From contig JAJRQF010000113.1 of the NCBI GenBank assembly GCA_024280375.1, positions 1-38,710 on the forward strand: a stretch of DNA of 38,710 nucleotides, written 5' to 3'. A program made the translations under genes and the position numbers. Source of the DNA: Alphaproteobacteria bacterium (GTDB lineage: Bacteria > Pseudomonadota > Alphaproteobacteria > Rhizobiales > Rhizobiaceae). Positions 1-7,697 of this stretch are shown here, piece by piece. Numbering within the stretch: position 1 is the stretch's first letter; the number at the start of each line of letters is the position of its first letter. The notes under the pieces are model-generated. The model was not told the DNA's origin and made no database searches. It worked only from the letters and a program-made list of their open reading frames with translations.

Positions 1-540
1 CACATCGCCCTTAACAATTCCGACAAAAGGCAATTCGCGAAAAGCATGGCCAACATCCATGCCGTAACCAACGACAAAGTAGTCCGGGCAGCTAAAGCCT
101 ACATAATTTGCAAAAATGTCAGCTTTGCGGCGCGAGGTCTTATCCAGCAATACCGCAACCTCCACTTTGCGGGCCCCACGCTCCAACATCAGTTCCCGGG
201 CAAATTTCAATGTATTGCCAGATTCAAGAATATCGTCGATCAACAAAACCTCACGGTCCTTAACTTCACTCTCGATATCCCGCAAAATCCGCACTTCCCC
301 AGCTTCCGTGCCTGCCCCGTAACTGGCGAGCGAAATAAACTCCACCTCCGGTTCAACCGCAACCTCGTGCAACGCCCGAATGAGATCGGCTGCAAAAATA
401 AACGACCCCTTCAAAACCGCGATAACAATCAGATTGTCATAATGTTGAGCAGCAATTTCGGCGGCCATTCTCAAGTTTTGTTCGTCGATCTGTTTTGCGT
501 TATACAAAACATCGATCTGTTTACCTCTAACAATTGGCAT
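1..540 (-). CDS. hpt: hypoxanthine phosphoribosyltransferase (3' end outside window)
   Basis: Purine-salvage enzyme that joins hypoxanthine (or guanine) to PRPP to give IMP or GMP in the cytoplasm. I translated the minus strand from the ATG at 540; the frame is open for all 180 codons to the window edge. The protein begins MPIVRGKQIDVLYNAKQI. It shows the family landmarks in order: VLKGSFIFAADLIRAL (about residues 38-53), the acidic PRPP-binding loop VLLIDDILESGNTL (about 98-111) and the late YFVVGYGMD segment. Family members are about 180 residues, so only the last few codons are missing. The start codon lies 5 bases from an inverted-repeat element (546-811), whose terminal AGG is the only Shine-Dalgarno-like sequence near it. 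Any promoter must lie in or beyond that element. Confidence 0.95.
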   Translation of the reverse strand, partial: MPIVRGKQIDVLYNAKQIDEQNLRMAAEIAAQHYDNLIVIAVLKGSFIFAADLIRALHEVAVEPEVEFISLASYGAGTEAGEVRILRDIESEVKDREVLLIDDILESGNTLKFARELMLERGARKVEVAVLLDKTSRRKADIFANYVGFSCPDYFVVGYGMDVGHAFRELPFVGIVKGDV

Positions 541-545
541 TGGTC

Positions 546-811
546 AGGACCTGTTGAAAAATAGGTTTCGGGCGCGGCGCGAGCATAATATCACGCCTGA
601 ACAGGCGGGAACTGTGCCGTGGTGCCACCCACCACAAGCAGTTGTCAACACATTCAGGCATGATATTGGCCGCGTCCGCTGGATATGAACAAAATTGCCC
701 ATTATTACGTCGAAAAACCTTGAAAGGGGTTGCCCTGCCAGCGTTTTTCCTCCTGTTTCTGAACAATTTTTCTTCATACCGCGCTCCAAATCCTATTTAC
801 CAACAGGTCCT
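546..811. mobile_element. MITE-like element with about 32-bp terminal inverted repeats
   Basis: The left end begins AGGACCTGTTG (546) and the right end finishes CAACAGGTCCT (811). The arms stay alike for roughly 32 bases with a few mismatches and one gap (AAATAGG, then GG and CGCGG blocks). Inside there is a second imperfect inverted repeat (587-601 with 652-666, one mismatch) and a short perfect hairpin CGCCTG/CAGGCG at 593-606. No transposase is encoded, and the small open frames on the minus strand look like chance. No target duplication is evident. The element supplies the stop codon of the zinc-ribbon gene on its right and ends 5 bases before the hpt start codon on its left. A non-autonomous transposable element is the best reading; a structured intergenic repeat is the alternative. 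Confidence 0.6.
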
Positions 812-1683
812 AGCTTTGCTTGTTGGCTGCGTCGCTCGGTGAATTTTAGATGAATATCACGCACACCCAAAGGAGGGCCAAACATATGAGTAACAAATTT
901 CATTGTTTCGCCCGCTTCCAGCTGCATTTTCTCCGGTTCATAAAACCACGCATAAATTTCCTGTTTATCGACAGCACGCATTAACAGGCGTACCGCCGGA
1001 ACTTTAACGGTGCTTTTTGAAACATTGCGAATCATACCTTCGATGATCAGTATATTTCCACCGTTTTTTGCCTCGGTTTTTGACGTTACAGAATAAAATT
1101 CCAAACCACGAGAGTTGATATTTAGCCCGGCAAGTTTGTAAAGACTGGATACACTTGGCAATACTGAAACAACCCGGTCGCGCACCATCAACCCGCCACC
1201 AAATATTAGGATCGCGCCAATAACAGCTGCAATATTTAGCCATTTTTGCCGAAATGAGTTGATGTTGTCCGGTAGGTTAATTTCCGGACCTTCTGTTTTT
1301 ATATCAAGAGGTTCAACTGCCCGCCCATTAACGGAATTTGTTTCATTGCCAATATCAGACACCATAGCTTGAGGGTTAGGCAAGGCGTTATTAATACCGG
1401 CAATTCCAGTCGGTTTAAACTCTTTTTCAAGCGCAACAATCACCGCCTGTTTAACCGCTTTTGAAGGAACAACGATAATCCGGCGGGCAGGTCGGCTGGG
1501 CTCGGCAGTCGGCCGATTTTGAACACCATCTAACACTATCCGGGATTTACAATTGTCGCATGCGATGTAATTTTGCGCGCCGCCAAGCTTATCATCCAAC
1601 ATTACATTGCCGCTATCCGTCGGGATCGCTGCCGTCGGCAAATCATGTTCTGTGCTACAATGCGGACAGGATATTTTCATCAA
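793..1683 (-). CDS. zinc-ribbon (MJ0042-type) single-pass membrane protein with DUF3426-like domain
   Basis: Function unknown. The N-terminus is a zinc ribbon of the MJ0042 type: CPHC at residues 5-8 and CDNC near residue 42, about 35 residues apart. A variable linker follows, then one transmembrane helix (WLNIAAVIGAILIFGGGLMV, about 168-187). The C-terminal domain resembles DUF3426 (SVTSKTEAKNGGNILIIEG onward) and should lie outside the membrane. The family is regularly found beside ftsEX in Rhizobiales, as here, where ftsE is divergent. The last codons and the TAG stop lie in the inverted repeat of the adjacent element, so the C-terminal LGPVGK is probably not ancestral. The start is the ATG at 1683. 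Confidence 0.8.
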   Translation of the reverse strand: MMKISCPHCSTEHDLPTAAIPTDSGNVMLDDKLGGAQNYIACDNCKSRIVLDGVQNRPTAEPSRPARRIIVVPSKAVKQAVIVALEKEFKPTGIAGINNALPNPQAMVSDIGNETNSVNGRAVEPLDIKTEGPEINLPDNINSFRQKWLNIAAVIGAILIFGGGLMVRDRVVSVLPSVSSLYKLAGLNINSRGLEFYSVTSKTEAKNGGNILIIEGMIRNVSKSTVKVPAVRLLMRAVDKQEIYAWFYEPEKMQLEAGETMKFVTHMFGPPLGVRDIHLKFTERRSQQAKLGPVGK

Positions 1684-1853
1684 ATCGAACCAATTAATCT
1701 AAAGATAGCCACAAAATAATAGAAAAAAATGGTTAATTGATTGCGCATAATTTATCCTTGTTGGTAAATTGTTCAAACACCTATATGCACAACACCAATA
1801 GGCTTCTAACTTTCGCAACGGATCAGCAAAATTTCTATGTTTGGGAAATGTAA

Positions 1854-2513
1854 GTGATAAAATTCGAAAATGTCGGCCTTCGCTACGGCATGGGTTCGGA
1901 AATATTACGCGATTTGACCTTCCATATCGCGCCGGGTTCTTTCCAGTTTTTAACCGGCCCCTCAGGTGCCGGTAAATCCAGCCTGTTGCGCCTGCTTTTT
2001 CTTTCGCTCAGCCCTACCAGAGGTTTGATAAACGTATTTGGCAAGGATGCGGCCAGTTTGAAGCGGGCAGATTTGCAGGATATTCGCCAGGATATTGGTA
2101 TCGTATTTCAAGACTTTCGCCTGCTTGATCACCTGACCACCTTTGAAAATGTGGCCCTGCCCTTGCGCGTTCAGGGCAGGGAGGAAGCAAGCTATAAACG
2201 CGACGTTATTGACCTGCTCGATTGGGTCGGCTTGAGCGACCGCCTGCACGTATTGCCACCGGTCCTTTCAGGCGGTGAAAAACAACGCGCCGCCATCGCC
2301 CGCGCATTGATCAATCAACCAAAATTATTGCTGGCCGACGAACCAACCGGCAATCTAGACCCGACATTGGCGCGACGGCTTTTAAGGCTTTTTGCAGAAT
2401 TAAACCGATCCGGCACATCAGTTGTTATCGCCACCCATGATTTGGGCCTTATGGATCAATTTCAGGCAAAACGTCTGGTTATCAACGAAGGTTTGCTGCA
2501 AATTTATGACTGA
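1854..2513 (+). CDS. ftsE: cell division ATP-binding protein FtsE
   Basis: ATPase of the FtsEX complex, which acts at the septum to couple cytoplasmic ATP hydrolysis to periplasmic peptidoglycan hydrolases. All ABC motifs are visible: Walker A GPSGAGKSS (about 36-44), Q-loop VFQDFR, signature LSGGEKQR and Walker [13 protein letters not shown], followed by the H-loop ATHD. The length (219 residues) is normal for FtsE. I take the GTG at 1854 as start because it gives the usual MIKFENVGLRYG opening; the ribosome site (GGGAA) is weak. The stop overlaps the ftsX start in ATGACTGA, which implies translational coupling. Confidence 0.97.
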   Translation: MIKFENVGLRYGMGSEILRDLTFHIAPGSFQFLTGPSGAGKSSLLRLLFLSLSPTRGLINVFGKDAASLKRADLQDIRQDIGIVFQDFRLLDHLTTFENVALPLRVQGREEASYKRDVIDLLDWVGLSDRLHVLPPVLSGGEKQRAAIARALINQPKLLLADEPTGNLDPTLARRLLRLFAELNRSGTSVVIATHDLGLMDQFQAKRLVINEGLLQIYD

Positions 2514-3570
2514 TCGAAAACCCCTGATCCGCCGTCAAACATCTTCGGGCAACATTTCTGCAACGCCTGCACGAGCAAGTGCGGCAAAAGGCCAACCCGC
2601 CGCTTTACCAGGCAGAAAAACGCGACGAAAATCGACCATGGGGTTGAGCCCCTCGCGGGTCGCAACTTCCATATCCAATTCAATAGTTCCGCGGGAATCC
2701 ATTGCAGCAAACGCGCTTACCCTGGTAATCGGAATAATGACCTTTCTACTATGCCTGACCTTTGGCGCCGTAAGCCTTGTCAGCGACACTGCATCATCCT
2801 GGAAAAATGACATTGCCCGCGAAGTAACCATTCAAATTCGCCCTGCCGACGGCTTTGACATGGAAAATGCACTTAAAACCGCGCAGCAAATTGCCAGCGG
2901 AATGAAAGGTATCGAAAGCGTATCTATTATTAATGAAGAAGCAACCGCGCGGCTGCTGGAACCTTGGCTCGGTACGGGCCTTAGCCTTGATGAATTGCCG
3001 ATACCAAGATTATTGAGTGTAAAGCTTAAGCAGGGGGAGCGAGCTGATTTTGATGAACTGAGGCGGCAGTTGATTTCTGCAATACCCGGTGCCAGCCTCG
3101 ATGATCATCAGGCCTGGGCCGACAGGCTGAATACAATGGCCGGTGCCACTGTATTTATTGGTCTCTCAATTATGGCTCTGGTTATGTCGGCAACCATTTT
3201 AACCGTGGTATTTGCCACCAGGGGTGCGATGTCATCTAATCAGCATATTGTTGAAGTTCTGCATTTTGTCGGCGCAAGGGATAATTATGTAGCCGAGCAA
3301 TTTCAGCGGCACTTTTTGGCTTTAGGACTAAAAGGCGGTGCAATTGGCGGCGTAATGGCCATTTTCACCTTTATTATAATTGGTATCTGGACCGGTCAAA
3401 ATATTGCAACACCGGAAGGCGATCAGGTAACAGCGCTGTTTGGTACCTTCTCCGTTGGATTGATTGGTTATGCAGGGACCGCTATCATTGTTATCCTGAT
3501 TTCCTTTTTAACCGCAATGACATCCAGAAGGACGGTCCTTCGCCATATCAGCACCTTGGACAACAAATAA
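2506..3570 (+). CDS. ftsX: cell division protein FtsX
   Basis: Membrane subunit of FtsEX, 354 residues. The ATG at 2506 overlaps the end of ftsE by 8 bases and is preferred over upstream in-frame codons that would lie inside ftsE. A basic cytoplasmic tail of about 65 residues precedes TM1 (ALTLVIGIMTFLLCLTFGAV). A periplasmic domain of about 120 residues follows, then three more helices (VFIGLSIMALVMSATILTVV; GGVMAIFTFIIIGIW; AGTAIIVILISFLTAM), the four-helix plan of FtsX. The long basic N-terminal extension is common in alphaproteobacterial FtsX. No partner hydrolase or EnvC-like gene is adjacent. Confidence 0.93.
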   Translation: MTDRKPLIRRQTSSGNISATPARASAAKGQPAALPGRKTRRKSTMGLSPSRVATSISNSIVPRESIAANALTLVIGIMTFLLCLTFGAVSLVSDTASSWKNDIAREVTIQIRPADGFDMENALKTAQQIASGMKGIESVSIINEEATARLLEPWLGTGLSLDELPIPRLLSVKLKQGERADFDELRRQLISAIPGASLDDHQAWADRLNTMAGATVFIGLSIMALVMSATILTVVFATRGAMSSNQHIVEVLHFVGARDNYVAEQFQRHFLALGLKGGAIGGVMAIFTFIIIGIWTGQNIATPEGDQVTALFGTFSVGLIGYAGTAIIVILISFLTAMTSRRTVLRHISTLDNK

Positions 3571-3592
3571 ATCAAAACCAGTTAACCAGGCA

Positions 3593-3623
3593 GGCCTAAG
3601 CCGGTTAGTACTATGTTTAGGCC
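3593..3623. terminator. possible hairpin after ftsX
   Basis: Inverted repeat GGCCTAA / TTAGGCC (stem 7, loop 17) lies 23 bases after the ftsX stop. There is no T-tract, so it may be a weak terminator, a protein site or chance. Confidence 0.3.
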
Positions 3624-3638
3624 AATAGCAGGCCACAA

Positions 3639-3667
3639 TTGACATATATATTGATCCTACAATATGG
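3639..3667 (+). promoter_or_regulatory. possible sigma-70 promoter for the ydcF-like gene
   Basis: A perfect TTGACA -35 hexamer (3639-3644) is followed by AT-rich DNA with weak -10 candidates (TACAAT at 3658, 13-base spacing; ATATGG at 3662, 17-base spacing). It lies in the only gap between ftsX and the YdcF gene. The call rests mainly on the -35. Confidence 0.3.
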
Positions 3668-3682
3668 TTAGATCCCAGGCCA

Positions 3683-4408
3683 ATGACAACACTTGATCAG
3701 AGCGCCCATAAATTGATCGATACGACAAGCAGCCCACAACCAACAAAGCACCGCAGCCTGTTTTCTGCAATCGGTGGCATATTCAAGTTTGCCATCATCA
3801 CACTTACGCTGATTACAATTGTCACGGGTGGGTTTTTGATTGGCGGGTTTTTAAAATTCGCAGATGCAGTCTCCAGTTATTCTATTGCCAAATCCCCTCC
3901 AAAATCAGCCGCAATCGTGGTTTTTACCGGTGGAATATCGCGAATTTCTGAAGCTGTTAAATTGTTAGAAAGTGGGCGCGGAACCCGCCTATTGATCAGT
4001 GGTGTTCACTCGAAAACATCAATCAATACCCTGAAGTCAAAATTTCATATTGATCAGCGCTTGCTTGACTGCTGTATTGATATCGACAAAATGGCTTCTG
4101 ATACGATCAGCAATGCCGCCGAGACCAAAAAATGGACGACTTCGCACAATTTTGAAAGCCTGATATTGGTAACGAGCAACTATCACATGCCCCGCAGCAT
4201 GCTTGAGACCAAAAGATTGCTGCCAAATACGATCTTAATCCCCCACGCGGTGGTAGCGGCAGATTTCAATAGCACCAACTGGCACAAGGACCGCGGCTCC
4301 TTGAGGTTACTGTTGTCTGAATATTCAAAATACGTTGCAACACAAATAAGGCCGCTGGTTTCAAAAAATACAATGAATACAATCCGCTCCAGCCTCACAA
4401 GTTTATAA
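3683..4408 (+). CDS. YdcF/SanA-family (DUF218) membrane protein
   Basis: 241-residue protein with a cytoplasmic N-terminus, one or two hydrophobic stretches (FKFAIITLTLITIVTGGFLIGGFL, about 37-60) and a DUF218 domain. The domain shows IVVFTGGISRISEAVKLLESG (about 98-118), LLISGVHS, the acidic DTISNAAET and the LVTSNYHMPRS block near residue 165. The family (YdcF, SanA, ElyC) is linked in enterobacteria to envelope integrity, but its biochemistry is not settled. It lies between ftsX and plsC, a common order in Rhizobiales, which suggests an envelope role here. The ATG at 3683 lacks a strong ribosome site. Confidence 0.85.
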   Translation: MTTLDQSAHKLIDTTSSPQPTKHRSLFSAIGGIFKFAIITLTLITIVTGGFLIGGFLKFADAVSSYSIAKSPPKSAAIVVFTGGISRISEAVKLLESGRGTRLLISGVHSKTSINTLKSKFHIDQRLLDCCIDIDKMASDTISNAAETKKWTTSHNFESLILVTSNYHMPRSMLETKRLLPNTILIPHAVVAADFNSTNWHKDRGSLRLLLSEYSKYVATQIRPLVSKNTMNTIRSSLTSL

Positions 4409-4572
4409 TGAGATAGAATTCGGCCATCTGAGCGTTGATATTCTTGGGAAACCCGATTGCCAACGCTAAATTACGCCCAAAAACCACATACAATGGCAAT
4501 TTTCCCATAGACCCCGCACTAAAGACCGCGTATTTCCTGCGCATTCGCTTTCAATTCGCCGGAGTACAAAAA

Positions 4573-5349
4573 TTGCTCATCATTCGCTCTCTAATTTTTA
4601 ACATTGTGTTCTATGCAAATCTGATTTTGCAAATGATCATTCAAACTCCGATTTACTTTTTTCTGCCTCGCAGGGGAGCATTGAAAATCGTCAAAAACTG
4701 GTGCACCACCAGTAACTGGTGGCACAAATGGATTGTTGGGACCCGGTTTGAAGTTACTGGTTTAGAAAATATTCCCGAAGGCGGCTGCATCATTGCGGTC
4801 AAGCACCAATCCATGTGGGAGTTTTATGCAATCCTGCCGCTGTTTGACGATCCCGCCTATATTTTAAAGCGAGAACTAATGTGGATCCCACTCTTTGGCT
4901 GGTATGTGGCAAAAACCCGGATGATCCCGATTAACCGGGGCAAGCGTAGCAAAGCAATGAAGGAAATGACCAAACGCGCCGCAAAAGAAATTGAACAAGG
5001 TCGCCAAATTTTGATCTACCCGGAGGGAACAAGGCGAACACCGGGTGCGGAACCCGCCTATAAATATGGCGTCGCCCACATGTACAAAGAGCTCAACTGC
5101 CCAGTATTGCCTATCGCGTTAAACTCCGGCCTGTACTGGCCAAGACGCAGTTTCATGCGCTACCCGGGCACAATTCGTGTGAACATTCTCAAACCAATTA
5201 TGCCCGGCCTCAGCACCGAAGAATTCCAAATTGAACTGCAGAGTAAAATTGAATCAAGCTGCATGGAGATTTATGAAAAAGCTGCAAAAGATAATTCACC
5301 ACCTCCAATACCTAAGGCATTGAAAGAACGCCTAAAATTCGATGGGTGA
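4573..5349 (+). CDS. plsC: 1-acyl-sn-glycerol-3-phosphate acyltransferase
   Basis: Makes phosphatidic acid from lysophosphatidic acid at the inner membrane. A hydrophobic N-terminus (SLIFNIVFYANLILQMIIQ) precedes the PlsC domain. Motif I is KHQSMWEF, an HX4E form that I believe is usual in alphaproteobacterial members instead of HX4D. Motif III is YPEGTRR and motif IV is near PVLPIALNSG. I chose the TTG at 4573 because GGAG lies 8 bases upstream and the resulting 258 residues match the family. An earlier TTG at 4435 would add 46 residues that look non-conserved. It is in line with the YdcF gene. Confidence 0.9.
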   Translation: MLIIRSLIFNIVFYANLILQMIIQTPIYFFLPRRGALKIVKNWCTTSNWWHKWIVGTRFEVTGLENIPEGGCIIAVKHQSMWEFYAILPLFDDPAYILKRELMWIPLFGWYVAKTRMIPINRGKRSKAMKEMTKRAAKEIEQGRQILIYPEGTRRTPGAEPAYKYGVAHMYKELNCPVLPIALNSGLYWPRRSFMRYPGTIRVNILKPIMPGLSTEEFQIELQSKIESSCMEIYEKAAKDNSPPPIPKALKERLKFDG

Positions 5350-5389
5350 TTGAATCAATATACAATTATCTGGCGCTTTTCGTAATTTT

Positions 5390-5427
5390 GTTCTTGAAAT
5401 GTTCACAAATTCGTTCTAACTTTGTTC
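5390..5427 (+). promoter_or_regulatory. tandem LexA (SOS) boxes
   Basis: Two copies of the alphaproteobacterial SOS operator GTTC-N7-GTTC: GTTC at 5390 and 5401 with 7 bases between, and GTTC at 5413 and 5424 with 7 bases between. The two sites start 23 bases apart, about two helical turns. They end 17 bases before the start codon of the following gene, so bound LexA would cover its promoter and leader. Confidence 0.7.
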
Positions 5428-5444
5428 TCAACTAGGAGAATCAA

Positions 5445-5921
5445 ATGTTATTAGGCCAGGCTACAGAAACTTCCGATTTTATCGCTGCATTCAACCTGCT
5501 TACCAATGGTGAAGAAACAACACCTCACTTTTCAGCCCGCGAACCTTCCCGCGACAATCATTTTTCCAGTCCCGGCCCGGAACTTGTAGCCTCGGTTGCT
5601 GAAAGTGCTGGCCTAAGCCGTTTTGTCTATATTGTTGGCGCATCCAAACATCGTTATGTTTTTTCATCCATACAAAAAGGTCAGATTTCGCTTTATTCTG
5701 AGGCCGTATTTGTTGTTATCAATGGTAACAATCGCTCTCCCCTATGGGTGGGAAACTATTCATCGCTTATTACTCATTTAAATGCCGCTCATGCGCGATA
5801 TGCACCGCGTATTTATGTTCATTTGCTGGCAGAAGGCGAGGCTGCAAAATCCCACGTTGTTTCCGACCTTTCCGGTTCACCATCAGGTGAGAAAACCAGT
5901 TGGAAACTTTCAGCCGCTTGA
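5445..5921 (+). CDS. unrecognised 158-residue protein, probably SOS-controlled
   Basis: I do not recognise the family. The ATG at 5445 has a good ribosome site (AGGAG, 8 bases upstream). The first 50 residues are polar and look disordered (SAREPSRDNHFSSPGPE). A compact middle section reads RFVYIVGASKHRYVFSSI, then ISLYSEAVFVVINGN and PLWVGNYSSL; this alternation suggests a small beta-rich alpha/beta domain. There is no signal peptide, membrane helix or cysteine cluster, so a soluble cytoplasmic protein is likely. Two LexA boxes lie directly upstream, pointing to induction by DNA damage. It is not similar in kind to the small membrane division inhibitors SidA/DidA of Caulobacter. The gene stands alone, followed by repeat elements. 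Confidence 0.75.
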   Translation: MLLGQATETSDFIAAFNLLTNGEETTPHFSAREPSRDNHFSSPGPELVASVAESAGLSRFVYIVGASKHRYVFSSIQKGQISLYSEAVFVVINGNNRSPLWVGNYSSLITHLNAAHARYAPRIYVHLLAEGEAAKSHVVSDLSGSPSGEKTSWKLSAA

Positions 5922-6010
5922 ATACTCAAGATGTTGAGCGACCCCCAATCTTCAATTCAATTTGACAATTAACCTCCTGTTGAACATTCATTTGTACTAA
6001 TATAAACTCT

Positions 6011-6086
6011 CTAGTGTGGTGGAATTGAAGTTCCTATCATTTTGCAGCTCGCTCATAAAGGAACTTCAAATCCAGAAACCACACTA
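6011..6086. repeat. palindromic mini-element A
   Basis: TAGTGTGGT (6012) pairs with ACCACACTA (ends 6086), and GAAGTTCCT pairs with AGGAACTTC, around a loop starting ATCATTTTGCAG. The whole element can form one long, partly bulged hairpin. It is bounded by TA dinucleotides, as for mariner/IS630-type insertion. It is related to element B at 6102-6175, in the opposite orientation. Confidence 0.7.
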
Positions 6087-6101
6087 AAATTAAATATGTG
6101 G

Positions 6102-6175
6102 CTAGTGTCCTTTCGATTCAAAAGTTCGAAAAGCGGCACTGGATAATGATACGAACTTTAGAAGCGGGACACTAG
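6102..6175. repeat. palindromic mini-element B
   Basis: CTAGTGTCC (6102) pairs with GGACACTAG (ends 6175), and AAAGTTCG pairs with CGAACTTT. Read on the minus strand, its loop begins TATCATTATCCAG and aligns with TATCATTTTGCAG of element A. The two belong to one family, inserted head to head 15 bases apart in the leader of the MerR gene. Confidence 0.7.
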
Positions 6176-6199
6176 TTTCTATAGGTTCAAGAGGACGTT

Positions 6200-6613
6200 A
6201 TGATTTCTATTGGAGAAATGTCGCTACGCACCAATGTGAAGGTGCCAACTATTCGATATTATGAGCAAATGGGGCTGATTTCAGCACCTGAACGCTCAAG
6301 CGGTAACCAGCGCAGATATTCGGAATCTGAACTGCAAAGGCTGTCCTTTATCAAGCATGCGCGCGATCTGGGGCTAACAATCGATGCAATTCGCGAATTG
6401 CTGGAACTCAGTGAACGACCGAATGAACCATGTGCATTTGCCGATGAAATTGCCACACTGCATCTTCATTCCGTTCAAAGCAAAATCAAACAGCTGCGGA
6501 AACTTGAAAAAGAGTTGAAACGAATTGTATCGGGATGCAGAGGCGAAACTGTCGAAAGCTGCTACGTCATTCAAGCGCTGGCCAACCACAAGCTATGCGC
6601 AGGCGAGCATTAG
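6200..6613 (+). CDS. MerR-family transcriptional regulator, probably metal-sensing
   Basis: 137-residue MerR regulator. The N-terminal winged helix-turn-helix is clear (MISIGEMSLRTNVKVPTIRY, then YYEQMGLI and NQRRYSESEL), followed by a dimerisation helix (about 85-115). Cysteines lie at PCAFADE (about residue 75) and in the C-terminal GCRGETVESCYVIQAL, with HKLCAGEH at the end. This pattern resembles the Zn/Cd-type sensors (ZntR, CadR) more than CueR. The metal is inference; no efflux pump or metal-binding target gene lies nearby. The start ATG follows AGAGGACGTT. Two palindromic elements occupy its leader. Confidence 0.85.
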   Translation: MISIGEMSLRTNVKVPTIRYYEQMGLISAPERSSGNQRRYSESELQRLSFIKHARDLGLTIDAIRELLELSERPNEPCAFADEIATLHLHSVQSKIKQLRKLEKELKRIVSGCRGETVESCYVIQALANHKLCAGEH

Positions 6614-7605
6614 AGCCAATCTTGTCCCAACCCAAACTTGCAAAACCATCATCAAATCCAGATCGCAATTCTGAATTGCTGATAATAGCGGCAACTGATT
6701 TACTGGATGCTCGCAAACTCTGGCTGTCCAACCTAAAAAATGAACGCCGCCTGGCCGAAAAAACCCTGGATGCCTATGAGCGCGATTTACGTCAATTCCT
6801 GACATTTCTGACCGGCTATTTAGGGCACCCACCCGCATTGAAACATGTCGCCAACCTAAAGCCAGTTGATATTCGCGGGTTTTTATCCACCCGAAGGAAA
6901 AATGGTGCGGGCGCCAGAACCATTGGCCGCGGCCTGGCTGGCATACGATCATTCATCCGGTTTCTGGAAAAAGACAACCTTGCCTCCAGTGCTGGAATAA
7001 CCGCGATGCGCGCGCCAAGACAACCGCAAACATTGCCAAAGCCATTACCCATAAAAGATGCATTGAAAATGACCAGTGCGGTTGAGCAGCTCAACGATGA
7101 ACCATGGATTGCAGCGCGTGATGCAGCAGTCCTAACGCTGCTATATGGATGTGGGTTGCGAATATCAGAAGCGTTGGCGCTCGTTCCCGGTGATTTTCCA
7201 CTAGGCAAATCAACCTCCCTGCGCATAAAGGGCAAAGGTGGAAGAAGCCGCATTGTTCCAACATTTGCCCTGATCGATCAAACTGTTGCTGAATACACAA
7301 AGCTTTGCCCTTACCATTTGATTTTTGATCAGCCGTTGTTTCGTGGCGCACGAGGCGGAAAATTGCAGCCAGCTGTTCTACAACGCTCAATGCGGCTGCT
7401 GCGACAGGCATTCGGATTACCGGATAGCGCCACCCCCCATGCACTTCGCCATTCCTTCGCAACCCATCTGCTCAATGGTGGCGGAGATCTTCGCACCATC
7501 CAGGAACTTCTTGGCCATGCCAGCCTTTCAACCACCCAAATTTACACCGCTGTCGACAACGATCGATTGCTGGAAGTTTATCAAAACGCCCATCCGCGCG
7601 CATAA
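6595..7605 (+). CDS. xerC: tyrosine recombinase XerC
   Basis: Resolves chromosome dimers at dif together with XerD. The N-terminal SAM-like domain (LSNLKNERRLAEKTLDAYER) is followed by the catalytic domain. Catalytic residues are visible: the first Arg in LLYGCGLRISEAL, Lys in RIKGKGGRSRIVP, H-x-x-R in HALRHSFATHL, His in LLGHASLSTTQIY, and the nucleophile Tyr just after. The ending NAHPRA is the XerC hallmark and separates it from XerD. The start is uncertain: ATG 6595 (336 residues, overlapping merR by 19 bases) is used; TTG 6622 also fits. This is a housekeeping recombinase, not evidence of an integrated element. Confidence 0.93.
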   Translation: MRRRALEPILSQPKLAKPSSNPDRNSELLIIAATDLLDARKLWLSNLKNERRLAEKTLDAYERDLRQFLTFLTGYLGHPPALKHVANLKPVDIRGFLSTRRKNGAGARTIGRGLAGIRSFIRFLEKDNLASSAGITAMRAPRQPQTLPKPLPIKDALKMTSAVEQLNDEPWIAARDAAVLTLLYGCGLRISEALALVPGDFPLGKSTSLRIKGKGGRSRIVPTFALIDQTVAEYTKLCPYHLIFDQPLFRGARGGKLQPAVLQRSMRLLRQAFGLPDSATPHALRHSFATHLLNGGGDLRTIQELLGHASLSTTQIYTAVDNDRLLEVYQNAHPRA

Positions 7606-7697
7606 CAGCAAAACGGATAGCTGAATTTAGTTGGTAATAGCCGGGTTCTGCGTTATCAGCGGCAAACCAATTGCTCGAAAAATTTAAAGGACCTGCC

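Noticed and set aside
527-789. Small minus-strand reading frames between hpt and the zinc-ribbon gene
   Set aside because: They lie wholly in the inverted-repeat element, lack recognisable domains and overlap one another in different frames.
3593-3623. GGCCTAA inverted repeat as a member of the palindromic repeat families
   Set aside because: No sequence in common with the other repeats in the window; kept only as a weak hairpin.
6595-7605. Tyrosine recombinase as a sign of an integrated element
   Set aside because: The sequence has the chromosomal XerC ending NAHPRA and typical length; no attachment-site duplications or phage genes are near.
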